Positions 1-10,018 are shown, counted from the first letter of the stretch. The stretch: 64,000 nt of DNA from Pseudoalteromonas piratica (GCF_000788395.1 NZ_CP009888.1:496001-560000); one strand, 5' to 3'. Program-made: numbers and translations. Notes: generated from the sequence alone by a model not told the origin.

Positions 1-922
1 TCGCTTTTACATTGGCAATGGTTGTTAGCGCATTTTCGCCATCGCGCATCACCACAATGCCACCAACTACTTCACCTTCACCATTTAATTCAGCAATGCC
101 TCGGCGCATCTGCGGGCCTAAACGAATAGTTGCAACATGTTCAAGTAATAACGGGCTTCCATCATCGTTAATGATGCCTAAGGGAATGGCTTTAAATGCA
201 GCTAAATCGGTTAAAAAGCCGCGACTGCGCACCATGTATTCGGCTTCGGCCATTTCAAGCACCGAGCCACCGACCTCGCTGTTAGCGTTTTCTATCGCTG
301 CCTTAACTTGTGTAAGCGTTATGCCATACTGCATTAACCTAAGTGGTTCTACCACTACTTGATAGCTTTGTACCATGCCGCCAACGGTAGCAATTTCACT
401 TACTCCTGCCACTGACTGCAATTCGTATTTTAAAAACCAGTCTTGCAAAGTACGTAGCTGCGCCAAGTTTTGCTGACCTGTTTTGTCAATTAAAGCATAT
501 TGATAAACCCAACCGACCCCTGACGCATCAGGCCCTAAGGTTGGTTTGGCATCACTTGGTAAATTAGCGGTAACTTGGTTTAAGTATTCCAACACGCGCG
601 AACGTGCCCAATACAAGTCGGTATCGTCTTCAAAAATAATGTAAACGTAAGAGTCACCAAAAAAGCTAAAACCTCGCACCGTTTTTGCTTTTGGTACCGC
701 CATTAAACTGGTTGATAACGGATACGTTACTTGCTCTTCAACTACTTCAGGAGCTTGTCCCGGAAAGCTGGTTTTAACTATAACCTGCACATCCGATAAA
801 TCTGGAATGGCATCAAGCGGTGTTTGCTTTACCGAGTAAACGCCCAATATTGCTAGCATGACAGCTAATATCAGCACCAATACTTTGTACTTTAAACTGG
901 TTTGAATAATCCACTGCAACAT
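1..922 (-). CDS. cusA: CusA-type heavy-metal efflux RND permease (partial, N-terminal part)
   Basis: Inner-membrane pump subunit of a tripartite RND system that drives Cu(I)/Ag(I) or related cations out using the proton gradient. About 307 N-terminal residues of a protein that normally has about 1,040 are present; the rest lies beyond base 1. A first membrane helix (about residues 13-31) is followed by a periplasmic porter region typical of HME-RND pumps, with [10 protein letters not shown] and [17 protein letters not shown]. The ATG at 922 has a GGAGG ribosome-binding site about five bases upstream and follows cusB by 9 bp, so the two are co-transcribed. Copper/silver specificity is inferred from the partner with its metal-binding domain; a cobalt/zinc/cadmium CzcA cannot be fully excluded from this fragment. 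Confidence 0.93.
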   Translation of the reverse strand, partial: MLQWIIQTSLKYKVLVLILAVMLAILGVYSVKQTPLDAIPDLSDVQVIVKTSFPGQAPEVVEEQVTYPLSTSLMAVPKAKTVRGFSFFGDSYVYIIFEDDTDLYWARSRVLEYLNQVTANLPSDAKPTLGPDASGVGWVYQYALIDKTGQQNLAQLRTLQDWFLKYELQSVAGVSEIATVGGMVQSYQVVVEPLRLMQYGITLTQVKAAIENANSEVGGSVLEMAEAEYMVRSRGFLTDLAAFKAIPLGIINDDGSPLLLEHVATIRLGPQMRRGIAELNGEGEVVGGIVVMRDGENALTTIANVKA

Positions 923-931
923 AATCGCCTC

Positions 932-2161
932 CTAATGTTGATGCGACTGCATTGCTTTGGCTGATTTGCCATCTTGACTCATTTTCAAAATAGCTGAGCG
1001 AATGTTCGATTCGCTATCTATTAAGAATTGGCCAGAAGTTACCACTTGTTCACCTTGTGCTAGCCCTTGCATAATTTCAGCGCGGCCTTGGGTGATCATG
1101 CCCACCATCACTTCACGCGAGACAAACGTGCCATCGTGTTGTTCTACAACTACTCTATTCTGCTTGCCGGTGCGAATAAGCGCTTCAACCGGAATATTAA
1201 GCACATCTTCTTTCGGGCCACCATAAATGCGCACATTTGCTAGCATATCTGGCTTAAATGAACCGTTTTCATTATTTAAAGACAACCTAACCTTTAATGT
1301 ACGCGTTTTAGGATCAAGCGCTGGATAGATATATTCAATCTTACCTTCAATGGCATAAACACCAATCGCAGGTAGGTCAAACTCAACCCACTTACCATTT
1401 TCCACCCAATCAATTTGATGCTCAAACACATCGGCTAACACCCACACCTGTGAAAGATCAGCCAAGGTCATTAGCTTTACTGCTGGCTGCACATACATAC
1501 CTTCACGAATGCCAAGCTCAGACACTATCGCATCATGTGGTGCATAGTAAGGCACGCGAAACAGTGACTCTTTACTTTTCTCAACTTGGTCGATTAGTTT
1601 TTCAGACATACCTAATAAACGTAAACGTGTGCGGCCTCGCTCTTTCAGGCCTTTATTGGTTGGATTTGTTTTAAGCAGGGATAAATAATCGTCTTGAGCA
1701 ACGATTAACTCAGGCGCATAAATTTCATAAAGTAACTCACCTTTTTTTACGCGCGCACCTAACGTTTTTACTTGTAGGTTTTCAACCCAGCCCGTTGCTC
1801 TTGGGTGAATATGGGTTAGGCCATTTTCGTCATACTCAACCTTGCCGAAGGTCTCAATAAAACGCCATAAAGTAGAGCGCTCAACGGGTGCTTTAGTTAA
1901 CGCCATGCTCTGCTGAGTATGCCCTGACACTGAAATAGCAACCTCTTCACTACTTTCAGGTGCTGAAAGCTCCACCAAGTCCATACCACAAATGGGGCAT
2001 TTGCCTGGGTGATCTTTCACAATATGGCTGTGCATTGGACAAACAAACTTGGTGCTTTTAGCGGGTGATTGTGTCAATTCATTTACCAAGTTAGGTGATG
2101 ACACATTTGCAAAACTCAGGCTTGCAAAAAGCGCTAAGCAAATAATGAATAAATTTTTCAT
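932..2161 (-). CDS. cusB: CusB-type efflux RND periplasmic adaptor subunit with N-terminal heavy-metal-binding domain
   Basis: Membrane-fusion protein linking the RND pump to an outer-membrane channel. I place the start at the ATG at 2161, not the upstream in-frame codon at 2209, because it gives a clean signal peptide (MKNLFIICLALFASLSFA) and a 409-residue protein. After the signal peptide comes a heavy-metal-binding domain with CPMH at residues 41-44 and CPICGM at 55-60, a fusion seen in CusB homologues. Then come the barrel-sandwich, lipoyl-like and beta-barrel regions of the HlyD family. It sits between the small Cys-rich gene and cusA on one strand. No outer-membrane factor (cusC) is visible in the window. 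Confidence 0.93.
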   Translation of the reverse strand: MKNLFIICLALFASLSFANVSSPNLVNELTQSPAKSTKFVCPMHSHIVKDHPGKCPICGMDLVELSAPESSEEVAISVSGHTQQSMALTKAPVERSTLWRFIETFGKVEYDENGLTHIHPRATGWVENLQVKTLGARVKKGELLYEIYAPELIVAQDDYLSLLKTNPTNKGLKERGRTRLRLLGMSEKLIDQVEKSKESLFRVPYYAPHDAIVSELGIREGMYVQPAVKLMTLADLSQVWVLADVFEHQIDWVENGKWVEFDLPAIGVYAIEGKIEYIYPALDPKTRTLKVRLSLNNENGSFKPDMLANVRIYGGPKEDVLNIPVEALIRTGKQNRVVVEQHDGTFVSREVMVGMITQGRAEIMQGLAQGEQVVTSGQFLIDSESNIRSAILKMSQDGKSAKAMQSHQH

Positions 2162-2229
2162 AGATATAACTCTCAATTCAAATAAATAAGGTGTATTTGA
2201 CGTTGGCAAATACGGCTTAAAATATTGAA

Positions 2230-2574
2230 TTAAGCTATTGGTGGTATAATGCTAACTTGCAGTGGTGTTGGGTAGTTTGAAAGCCCAATGGTGAGATACG
2301 CGAGCTCTTTTGCTATTGGCTCTGAGAAGGCTAATACTGAAAAGACAAAGCATGTGGTATGGCATTTTGCGCTGCAATCATTACAGGTTTCGCAATCGTG
2401 TTTGGCCATTTCTTGCTGCATTTGGCTGTCATCACAACAACTGTGATTTGAACTTTCCATGCTTTTTTCTACTTGATGCATTTCAGCGCACGACATTTCC
2501 TCCCCTTGCATACTGTTCGCCGCAAGTGGATTTAGAAAAATACTGAAAATAAGCATTAAATATAAAATTCGCAT
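2230..2574 (-). CDS. Small cysteine-rich secreted protein at head of the cus operon (unknown function)
   Basis: I do not recognise a named family. With the ATG at 2574 the product is 114 residues and starts with a hydrophobic signal-like segment (MRILYLMLIFSIFLNPLAA). The middle carries a dense Cys/His/Met cluster (SCCDDSQMQQEMAKHDCETC, then NDCSAKCHTTC) able in principle to bind Cu(I). A hydrophobic stretch and a Pro-rich tail follow. It precedes cusB by 68 bp in the same direction, so a role in periplasmic copper binding or sensing is a reasonable inference from context. An in-frame start at 2664 would add 30 residues that do not look like a signal peptide. Confidence 0.75.
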   Translation of the reverse strand: MRILYLMLIFSIFLNPLAANSMQGEEMSCAEMHQVEKSMESSNHSCCDDSQMQQEMAKHDCETCNDCSAKCHTTCFVFSVLAFSEPIAKELAYLTIGLSNYPTPLQVSIIPPIA

Positions 2575-2836
2575 AACGTAAAAAGTATACGTGATTGTAT
2601 AAAACTTAGCTAGCCTTGAGAGCCAGCACACCTTTCTTTCAATAAAGTGTGTAGTTGCAAGCAAAAGAAAGGCTTATAAGTAGCAAAGGTGATGGCGTGG
2701 CATCAACTAAAATATTAAAATGCCTTTTTAACATATTAATAACGATATAGATCGGCATATTTAACCAACTTTGCATTCAGCATGTTATAAAATATACAGA
2801 TACTTTACTCCCTTTAACTCCTAATTCGCTTCACAA

Positions 2837-3721
2837 ATGCTAAAGAACCAAAAACACGCTATTTTATATGCCTTGTCAGCAGTTTTTTTATGGTCGACTG
2901 TTGCCACTGCATTTAAACTCGCATTAATGCAGCTAACACCATTGCAGCTAGTATTTTATGCCTCTGCATTTAGCTGGTTGTTTTTGGCAATTTTTTTGCT
3001 CGTGAATGGTGATTACCAATACGTAAAAACAGCTTTTTTGAGCAAACCCTTACTGTACTTAAAGCTCGGTGTGCTCAACCCATTTTTATATTACTTAATT
3101 CTGTTTAAAGCATACGACCTGCTACCCGCACAACAAGCCCAAGCACTAAATTATACTTGGGCAATTGCGTTAAGCCTGCTAGCTGTGCCAATGCTCGGAC
3201 AACGCCTTCGAAAAACCGACATTGCCGCACTAATGTTTGCTTATTTAGGTGTACTGATTATTAGCACAAAGGGTCAATTTACCGAATTAAACTTTGAAAG
3301 CCCGCTGGGAGTTGGTCTTGCGCTATTATCCACGCTTCTTTGGGCGCTATATTGGATTTTTAGTACTAAGAATACGGATAAGCCAGTAATTAGCTTATTT
3401 ATCTGTTTTTCTATCGGCTTACCATTTATTGCCCTCGTTCTTAGTTGGCAAAATGCATGGCAAATACCAACAGTTAAAGCCTGGTTGGCCGCCGCTTATG
3501 TCGGGTTATTTGAAATGGGAATTACGTTTGTGTTGTGGTTAATGGCAATGAAAAAAGCTGAAAACACTGCGAGTGTAAGCAACTTAATATTTATATCGCC
3601 CTTTTTATCACTTATATTTATCTTTACTTTTTTGGGTGAAGCGATTCACCCGGCAACAATAATTGGTTTGGGATTCATTATTTGTGGCTTGGCTATTCAA
3701 AAATTAATAAAGTCTAAATAA
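2837..3721 (+). CDS. EamA/DMT-family transporter
   Basis: Inner-membrane protein of the drug/metabolite transporter superfamily, 294 residues, with about ten hydrophobic helices arranged as two tandem EamA repeats. The first repeat begins AILYALSAVFLWSTVATAFK, the typical EamA opening, and the second begins near GVGLALLSTLLWALYWIF. Family members export metabolites or amino acids; the substrate cannot be read from sequence. It is divergent from the copper operon, with about 260 bp between the two starts, and looks monocistronic. Confidence 0.9.
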   Translation: MLKNQKHAILYALSAVFLWSTVATAFKLALMQLTPLQLVFYASAFSWLFLAIFLLVNGDYQYVKTAFLSKPLLYLKLGVLNPFLYYLILFKAYDLLPAQQAQALNYTWAIALSLLAVPMLGQRLRKTDIAALMFAYLGVLIISTKGQFTELNFESPLGVGLALLSTLLWALYWIFSTKNTDKPVISLFICFSIGLPFIALVLSWQNAWQIPTVKAWLAAAYVGLFEMGITFVLWLMAMKKAENTASVSNLIFISPFLSLIFIFTFLGEAIHPATIIGLGFIICGLAIQKLIKSK

Positions 3722-3867
3722 CTATTTTATAAATGGTAGTAGGCTATTTTATTTTTGCCTTGCGCTAAATTGATTTGAAACAGAGTTTACACTTTATATA
3801 TTGTTATACTGCGTTACTTTCATCTATTTAACACGGGAGTTGAACAACGGAATGTTTGTTAGTATTT

Positions 3868-6174
3868 ATGTACGACTTATCTGAGGTAAAGCACTTTTAT
3901 CGCTCTTTCTTGGGCCGCTTATTCATTATTATTGTTGCACTTCTTTTTGTCTTTGCGACATCACTTATTGTGATGCACTTCCAAAATCATATGGCAAAAG
4001 TAGATGAAAAGATTAAAGCCCATTCAGAATTCATTATGTCGTCTGCCGTCACTCAATTAGAGCAACATCTTGTTGTTTTTAGTATGGCGGAACAAATGCT
4101 ATCCACCCTACCAAAAAACTTCAGTGCCAACGATTTAGCAAACATTCAGCACGTTACCTTTAACAATTTTCCCGACTATCTCACTGTGCAATTTTACCAT
4201 CTAAATACACAGCATGAATTAACTCCAATACTTAACTCATCACAGTCAAAGCGTAACGTTACCACGATAAATGAGCTTGGTATAAAGCAACAACTGCGAA
4301 CCAACCAACTATTTATTAGTGTGCCTTATTTTGTCGCGGATGACGGCACGCTTCGAATGCCAATCAGTTATTTGACGCAAATTGATAGCAGTGAGCACCC
4401 GATATTAATGACTGTTGAAGTTGACTTAAATTCTCAACATAACCCTTGGCGTTACGATCTATTAGAGCCCAATATGGAGATTTTAATCACACAAAAAACA
4501 GCTGTTAGGCATCAATACTGGAGTATCTACCATACTTCGCCCAAGTCATTACATGGTAAAAAACCGAAGCCTTACAGTCGTCAAATGCCGACAGCATTTG
4601 TTGACTATGTTAATAAAAGCGTAAAACGAATTACTGGGCGAACCGTTGATCTTTACCAACAAGATGACGGCATTACAATTTATACCAACCGTACTAAAGG
4701 CATTCCAAATGTCCGTGTAGGCATCTCTTATAACTCTGCATTTAATATCTTTGTTGCTGTAAGATTACCGTTAAAAGCAATTTATACCGAGGTAAGCCAG
4801 TTTGCCGCATGGGTCAGCGCTTGTTGCATGATCGCAATTATTATCAGCTTCCTGATAACACGCCATTTATACCGTCTTGATTTGAGATATAAAAACAAGC
4901 TGCATCAGCAAGCAAATTTTGACAAACTCACTCAATTAGCTAATCGCTATTTCTTCGACAACACCTTAGTGCATGAGCAAGTACATAATCAAAATCATTA
5001 CACCTTAATGTGCGTTGATTTGGATAATTTTAAGTATATTAATGACCGATTTGGTCGTCATATAGGTGATAAAACACTGCAAATTGTTGCTAAACGTCTG
5101 TCCGATTGCTGTAACTCTATCGCCCTGCCAGTGCGCACCGGAGGGGATGAATTTTTTGTTGTGCTACAATCAAATGTGCGTGACACAAGTAGTGCATTAG
5201 CTCGCAATATTCTTGATGCAATTCAACAACCTATGACTTTTGAAAACTTACAACTATCGATTACTGCAAGCATAGGTATCTACCATGCAGATCAACATGT
5301 TGAGCCGCAAACCGCTGAGATTTATGCTGAAATTGCCATGTTTGAAGCAAAAAAGCTGAGAAATCGTTACTGCTTTTTTGACAAAGGGTTAGCAGAACAA
5401 CTGCACAGCCGTGTTGATATCGAAACCGAGTTAAAGCATGCCATTGTTCGAGAAGAATTTTACCTAACTTATCAACCTCAAATAGCTAACAAAGAAGGGA
5501 CCGTCAAAGGGGTTGAAGTACTGATACGATGGCAAAGTAAAAAGCTAGGCATGGTGCCACCCGATAGTTTTATCCCAATCGCCGAAGAAACTGGACTGAT
5601 TGCTAGTATTGGGGAGTTTGTTATAAAACAAGCGTTATATGATTATGTGCAGCATTTGAAACATACGGAAATAAGCCTATCGATAAATGTGTCGGCTTAT
5701 CAACTGATGTATACGCCTTTATTTGATATTTTAAAGCGCCACGTTGAGCATTATCAGATTTCACCTAAATGCATCATTTTAGAAGTGACTGAGTCAATTT
5801 TTATCGAGGATAAAACTGCAGTGCAAGGACTATTTGAAGAGTTATTAGCCTACGGTTTTCTTATTTCATTGGACGACTTTGGCACAGGGTACTCATCTCT
5901 ATCTCAAATCCGCGATTACCCTATTCATGAGTTAAAAATAGACCGCAGTTTTATTACACATATTCACGAAAAAGAGCAAGATGCCGCGTTGTTGCATCAA
6001 ATCGCAGCCATTGCTAAATGCCTCAATATATTAACCGTTGCAGAAGGTGTTGAAATTGCGGCTCAGCACAGCATTGTTCAATCACTGGGAATTGATATTG
6101 AACAAGGTTATTTATATGCTAAGCCTCTGAACATTGATGCATTAAAAAGCTATTTATCAAATCAAATGCATTAA
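3868..6174 (+). CDS. Membrane-bound GGDEF-EAL protein (cyclic-di-GMP synthesis/degradation)
   Basis: Bifunctional-type c-di-GMP enzyme, 768 residues from the ATG at 3868. An in-frame TTG at 3856 is an alternative start. A membrane helix (about residues 12-35), a periplasmic sensory region of about 270 residues of no recognised family, and a second helix (about 310-330) precede the cytoplasmic part. The GGDEF motif is intact (RTGGDEF, bases 5134-5154). The EAL-domain signature is EVLIR (5515-5529), and ESIFIED, DDFGTGYSS and AEGVE are intact, so phosphodiesterase activity is plausible. Whether the cyclase, the esterase or both operate is unknown. The stop overlaps the end of the convergent DUF4442 gene by 4 bp. 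Confidence 0.93.
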   Translation: MYDLSEVKHFYRSFLGRLFIIIVALLFVFATSLIVMHFQNHMAKVDEKIKAHSEFIMSSAVTQLEQHLVVFSMAEQMLSTLPKNFSANDLANIQHVTFNNFPDYLTVQFYHLNTQHELTPILNSSQSKRNVTTINELGIKQQLRTNQLFISVPYFVADDGTLRMPISYLTQIDSSEHPILMTVEVDLNSQHNPWRYDLLEPNMEILITQKTAVRHQYWSIYHTSPKSLHGKKPKPYSRQMPTAFVDYVNKSVKRITGRTVDLYQQDDGITIYTNRTKGIPNVRVGISYNSAFNIFVAVRLPLKAIYTEVSQFAAWVSACCMIAIIISFLITRHLYRLDLRYKNKLHQQANFDKLTQLANRYFFDNTLVHEQVHNQNHYTLMCVDLDNFKYINDRFGRHIGDKTLQIVAKRLSDCCNSIALPVRTGGDEFFVVLQSNVRDTSSALARNILDAIQQPMTFENLQLSITASIGIYHADQHVEPQTAEIYAEIAMFEAKKLRNRYCFFDKGLAEQLHSRVDIETELKHAIVREEFYLTYQPQIANKEGTVKGVEVLIRWQSKKLGMVPPDSFIPIAEETGLIASIGEFVIKQALYDYVQHLKHTEISLSINVSAYQLMYTPLFDILKRHVEHYQISPKCIILEVTESIFIEDKTAVQGLFEELLAYGFLISLDDFGTGYSSLSQIRDYPIHELKIDRSFITHIHEKEQDAALLHQIAAIAKCLNILTVAEGVEIAAQHSIVQSLGIDIEQGYLYAKPLNIDALKSYLSNQMH

Positions 6175-6659
6175 CGACGTTTTTTAGCTACCCATGCCCA
6201 ACGCATTTCACAGTTGATTGGGCTCTCACCGCTTTCGTCTGTTAATACTACAGGCACGACAACATCACCTTTGTCTTGACTCTTAATTGCCGCTATTGCT
6301 TGTTCACTTAAAGACGCTGTTGCCTTAATATCACCTTGCATTCGTTTGTTATATTCAAGCGTCATTGACTTTAATAAAGGCAAGTGACTATCAGGTACAT
6401 TCATACCGAAAACAATGCCTGATGCAGACTCTGCAGCCAAAGCTGCACCCACAGCATGAATCCCACCAATATGATTTTGCACACGCTTTTTATTTGCCAG
6501 TGTAACCACAACTTCTTGATTGCTGATTTGATTCACTTTTAATTTTGCAGTAGCTGCAAATTTCACCTGACTGGTGAAAAGTTTCGTTAGTAAAAACTCA
6601 TGGGTTGATTTTGGTAACTTGTAAACTTTACTAACAAGTTTGCTTAATTTATTAGCCAT
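6171..6659 (-). CDS. DUF4442 family hotdog-fold protein
   Basis: A 162-residue cytoplasmic protein with the hotdog pattern of DUF4442, a family related to PaaI/YiiD-type thioesterases. The segment around NHIGGIHAVGAALAAESASG corresponds to the helix and active-site region of hotdog acyl-CoA thioesterases. Activity and substrate are unknown. It is transcribed toward the GGDEF-EAL gene and overlaps its end by 4 bp. It is divergent from the HopJ-family gene across about 140 bp. Confidence 0.85.
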   Translation of the reverse strand: MANKLSKLVSKVYKLPKSTHEFLLTKLFTSQVKFAATAKLKVNQISNQEVVVTLANKKRVQNHIGGIHAVGAALAAESASGIVFGMNVPDSHLPLLKSMTLEYNKRMQGDIKATASLSEQAIAAIKSQDKGDVVVPVVLTDESGESPINCEMRWAWVAKKRR

Positions 6660-6800
6660 TGTTCTCTCACACTAAACTGGTTAGACCACCAAGAGTAACT
6701 CAAGCAACTCAAAACAGCAAAATATCAAATAGCTAAAAAATATTTAACTCAGATTACAATAAGCTGCATAGTGTGACTTTTACAATTTACGTTAAGTATT

Positions 6801-7145
6801 ATGGCGCTGAAAACTCTACTTGATCAATTAAATACATCCCCTGAAAACGTTACGTTTCAACAAGTAATGGCTGTAATTGAAAACCACTACAGCTATACAC
6901 CACAAACATTTACTAATGGAAAGCTCACCAATAACGCAGGTGAAAATGCGGGCAGCTGTAAAATTTTCAGCTTTGCAAAGCTCAATAACTTAAGCGAAGA
7001 ACAAACCCTTCATTGCTTCGGCGATTACTACCGCATTGATGTATTGCAACACCCCACAGGTGACGATCACCAAAATATTCGCAACTTTATAAAAACAGGT
7101 TGGGCGGGTATAAATTTCGGTAGTCTTGCATTAATTACTTGCTAA
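6801..7145 (+). CDS. HopJ type III effector family protein
   Basis: A 114-residue protein matching the HopJ family, with the conserved features GxxxNxAGxNxGSCKIFSFA, then EQTLHCFGDYYR and a C-terminal TGWAGI. The family was named after a Pseudomonas syringae effector. Homologues are widespread in marine bacteria without type III secretion, and no secretion genes occur here, so a housekeeping role is more likely. The actual function is unknown. Confidence 0.88.
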   Translation: MALKTLLDQLNTSPENVTFQQVMAVIENHYSYTPQTFTNGKLTNNAGENAGSCKIFSFAKLNNLSEEQTLHCFGDYYRIDVLQHPTGDDHQNIRNFIKTGWAGINFGSLALITC

Positions 7146-7249
7146 GCTTTTGATTGTGAATCAAATGAACAAAGCTTTTATTTCGCTTGGTGCGGTTTGA
7201 AGTAATTTGTTAGTATCAAAATTATTTCTTACTCATGATATGGATAAAC

Positions 7250-7810
7250 ATGAAAAAGCTACTATTAATTACCTTCATTCTATTAACTTCAGCGTGTTCA
7301 CAAACGCCAATCAATAACAGATATATCAATGCTAATTGGCAAGCTATTGCTATCGCACCTTTTGAAGGCAAGCAAGCTGACGCTGTTGAAATGGAATTAG
7401 ATAGGTTGTTTGCTATAAGCGATAAAGTTATCGTTTATACACCTGATCACATTAGGCTTGAGTTAGATAAACGTAACTTAACAAAAGAATATAACGAATT
7501 TCCTCAGAAAGTGATGTTTGAACTTGCCAAGGAGCTTAAGGTAGATGGTGTTTTATTTGGTCAAATTAAAACCTCAAGAATCAAAAACCAATTTACTGGT
7601 TATCCAACTACTTCGCTTTATAGCAAACTTATCGCATTAGAAAATAAATCAGTTATCACTGCAACTCATCATGAAACTTCTGGTTTTATGGCTTCTGATA
7701 GCTCAAGCATTTCAGAGCTAGTTGAATTAACAGTCAATGATCTGAATGACGTATTAGATCAAATTAATCCATCGACTAAAAAGAGCTGGTTTGAGCGAAT
7801 TTTCAACTAA
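7250..7810 (+). CDS. Putative lipoprotein of unknown function
   Basis: 186 residues from the ATG at 7250 (MKKLLLITF), chosen over the in-frame ATG at 7235 because it starts a canonical lipoprotein signal peptide ending in the lipobox LTSAC. The mature region (AIAIAPFEG, then a segment ending VDGVLFGQI) recalls the alpha/beta fold of CsgG/LpoB-type or TolB-N-like lipoproteins that probe envelope partners; this is a weak resemblance only. It ends at a bidirectional hairpin shared with the convergent ssb gene. Confidence 0.75.
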   Translation: MKKLLLITFILLTSACSQTPINNRYINANWQAIAIAPFEGKQADAVEMELDRLFAISDKVIVYTPDHIRLELDKRNLTKEYNEFPQKVMFELAKELKVDGVLFGQIKTSRIKNQFTGYPTTSLYSKLIALENKSVITATHHETSGFMASDSSSISELVELTVNDLNDVLDQINPSTKKSWFERIFN

Positions 7811-7830
7811 CTCCCATTGCAAAAGATATA

Positions 7831-7859
7831 AAAAAACCAGCATGCTGCTGGTTTTTTTA
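7831..7859. terminator. Bidirectional rho-independent terminator between the lipoprotein gene and ssb
   Basis: A perfect 12-bp stem (7831-7842 with 7846-7857) has a 3-base loop. The A-run on the left and T-run on the right make it functional in both directions, as expected between convergent genes. Confidence 0.9.
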
Positions 7860-7876
7860 TTAACTAATCTTATTGA

Positions 7877-8551
7877 TCAGAACGGAATGTCATCATCAAA
7901 ATCAATTGGTGGTTCCATTGGGTTTGATGCGCCGCCTTGCGGTGCATTTTGCTTAGGAGCAAAACCACCTGATTGTTGCTGTGGCGCAAAACCACCAGAT
8001 TGTTGCTGACCACCTTGCTGTGGTGCAAAACCGCCTGATTGTTGCGCCGGCGCTGACTGCTGCTGTGCAGGTTGCTGGTTAAAGCCACCCTGTTGCTGTT
8101 GACCACCTTGGTTAAAACCTTGTGATTGCTGAGGAGCAAAACCTGATTGCTGCTGGTTTTGTTGTTGGAAACCACCGCCTGCATTGCCACCGGCATTTTC
8201 GCCACGGCCACCTAGCATTTGCATTTGACCTGTAAAGCCATCCACAACTATTTCAGTTGTGTACTTATCTTGACCTTGCTGATCTTGCCATTTACGTGTT
8301 TGCAATTTACCTTCAACGTAAATTTGCGAGCCTTTACGACAATACTCACCCACTACTTCAGCTAACTTGCCAAAAAACACCACTCGGTGCCATTCGGTTT
8401 TATCGACTAACTGACCCGTGTTTTTATCTTTATAACTGTCAGACGTTGCAAGTGTGATATTTGCTACTGCGTTACCGTTTGGCATATATCTCACTTCTGG
8501 ATCCTGGCCTAAATTACCAACTAGGATCACTTTGTTAATACCACGAGCCAT
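7877..8551 (-). CDS. ssb: Single-stranded DNA-binding protein SSB
   Basis: 224 residues. The N-terminal OB fold ([19 protein letters not shown], then [18 protein letters not shown]) binds ssDNA as a tetramer. It is followed by a long Gln/Gly/Pro-rich disordered linker and the acidic tip DFDDDIPF that recruits replication and repair partners. The linker is longer than in Escherichia coli SSB (178 residues) and contains repeated GGFAPQQ units. It starts 16 bp after the MFS transporter gene on the same strand, with GGAGAC as ribosome-binding site, so it is probably co-transcribed at least in part. Confidence 0.98.
   Translation of the reverse strand: MARGINKVILVGNLGQDPEVRYMPNGNAVANITLATSDSYKDKNTGQLVDKTEWHRVVFFGKLAEVVGEYCRKGSQIYVEGKLQTRKWQDQQGQDKYTTEIVVDGFTGQMQMLGGRGENAGGNAGGGFQQQNQQQSGFAPQQSQGFNQGGQQQQGGFNQQPAQQQSAPAQQSGGFAPQQGGQQQSGGFAPQQQSGGFAPKQNAPQGGASNPMEPPIDFDDDIPF
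7956..8155. repeat. Imperfect direct repeats encoding the SSB linker
   Basis: Units of about 25 bases recur at roughly 7956, 7983, 8022 and 8132. They encode [12 protein letters not shown] repeats within the SSB linker and explain the open but spurious reading frames in this stretch. Such a tract is prone to length variation by slippage. Confidence 0.75.
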
Positions 8552-8567
8552 GGTCTGTCTCCTTTAA

Positions 8568-9956
8568 TTAAACTATTCCTGCAACAAGTTTTGCTTGCTG
8601 CAAATCGAATTCTGATTCTTTTACTTTTAAGTAAGTACGATTTTCTTCAAGTACTACTGTTGTTTCTAACACACCCGGTAAGTCTGCAAGCTCATTTGCT
8701 AGCTTTTCGGCTGCTTTTTCAGGGTCAAAATTATCTTTATCACCTTGTAATTCAGTGAGTAAGCTTATCAACTTACTTTTCGGTGGTACTTCCATTCCCC
8801 ACGCTATAGCAAACCATATTACCCCAACCAAGGTTGCCGCGGCAAATACTGTCTGGGCATCGCTCACTTGTGCAAAATAACCACCGATTATTCCGCCTAA
8901 AAAGGCGCCTAAAAACTGCGTAGAACTAAACGCCCCCATTGCAGACCCTTTTTGACCTGCAGGAGAAATGCGCGCAACCAATGCAGGCATAGTGGCTTCT
9001 AAAAAGTTGAATGCAATAAAATAGAGTAACATGCAAATACCAATTATGACTGCACTTGAGCCAAACAAACTGAGACTCATTAAACTGGCAACAATTAGGG
9101 CAATTGACGCTAAAAAAGCCATTTTCTCTTTTTGCTTTTTAATGGCAATGATCATCATAGGCACCATAAATACAAATGCCAACAATAGCACTGGTATATA
9201 GAGCTGCCAGTGCATTTCTGCTGCTAAGCCATCTTTAATGAGCTCTGCAGGTAAGGCCACAAATACCGCTGTGAGTGTTAAATGGAGTAGCATTACACCG
9301 ATATTTAAACGCACTAATTGGGGATGTTTAATTAAGTTTTTAATGTCATTGAGGGAGGCCGATGTATCACCTTTTGGCGCTCGATTTACGGCTGTTGGAA
9401 CTATGGTCAAAACAATAAAAATACCAATAACAGCAAGTATGGCAGTTAGCCAGAATATACCACTTACACCAAAAGAAGCGGCGATCATTGGGCCTAATAA
9501 CATAGCTGCAGCAAAGCTTAAACCAATACACATGCCTATTACTGCCATAACTTTAGGACGTTGTTCGTCTCGGCTTAAATCAGCGGCGAGAGCCAGTACT
9601 GCAGCAGCAATCGCGCCCATGCCCTGTAATGCACGGCCCAAAGTAACGGTATAAATAGACTCAGCCATTGCCGCAATCACTGAGCCAATCGCGAACATAA
9701 TTAAGCCAGCGACTATCACGCGTTTGCGGCCAAATTTATCAGATAACCAGCCCATTGGAATTTGTAATAGTGCTTGCGTTAAGCCATAAGCACCAATTGC
9801 AATACCAATCCATAAAGGTGAAAAGCCTTCTAACTCAGTGCCATAAATTGCCAAAACGGGCATGAGCATAAACAAACCAAGCATGCGAAATGCAAATACA
9901 CTGGCAAGCGAGACAGCCGTGCGTTTTTCAAGGGCATTTAAAGAAGAAGCTGACAT
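8568..9956 (-). CDS. MFS transporter, YajR-like with C-terminal YAM-type domain
   Basis: 462-residue inner-membrane transporter with 12 predicted helices. MFS motif A is visible (GWLSDKFGRKRVI). The last 60 or so residues form a soluble alpha/beta extension with a DLPGVLETTVVLEENRTYLK-type segment, matching the ferredoxin-like YAM domain of E. coli YajR. The substrate is unknown; drug/proton antiport is the usual family activity. It is followed 16 bp later by ssb and preceded by a solute-binding-protein gene on the same strand. Confidence 0.9.
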   Translation of the reverse strand: MSASSLNALEKRTAVSLASVFAFRMLGLFMLMPVLAIYGTELEGFSPLWIGIAIGAYGLTQALLQIPMGWLSDKFGRKRVIVAGLIMFAIGSVIAAMAESIYTVTLGRALQGMGAIAAAVLALAADLSRDEQRPKVMAVIGMCIGLSFAAAMLLGPMIAASFGVSGIFWLTAILAVIGIFIVLTIVPTAVNRAPKGDTSASLNDIKNLIKHPQLVRLNIGVMLLHLTLTAVFVALPAELIKDGLAAEMHWQLYIPVLLLAFVFMVPMMIIAIKKQKEKMAFLASIALIVASLMSLSLFGSSAVIIGICMLLYFIAFNFLEATMPALVARISPAGQKGSAMGAFSSTQFLGAFLGGIIGGYFAQVSDAQTVFAAATLVGVIWFAIAWGMEVPPKSKLISLLTELQGDKDNFDPEKAAEKLANELADLPGVLETTVVLEENRTYLKVKESEFDLQQAKLVAGIV

Positions 9957-10018
9957 TAACGGTTTAGCAAATAGTTATTTGAAAATTAAGGCGGCAAGTT
10001 TACCACAAACTGAGTTGG

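Noticed and set aside
2575..2700. MerR/CueR-type operator upstream of the copper operon
   Set aside because: An imperfect palindrome around 2615-2635 can be seen, but its spacing to a -10 element and the match to CueR boxes are too weak to call.
6801..7145. Type III secretion effector
   Set aside because: The HopJ name is historical; no secretion system or chaperone genes are in the window, and the family is common in free-living marine bacteria.
7791..8211. Open frames on both strands across the SSB linker
   Set aside because: They are shadows created by the repetitive Gln/Gly/Pro codons of ssb; the + strand frame is Cys/Pro-rich and has no ribosome-binding site.
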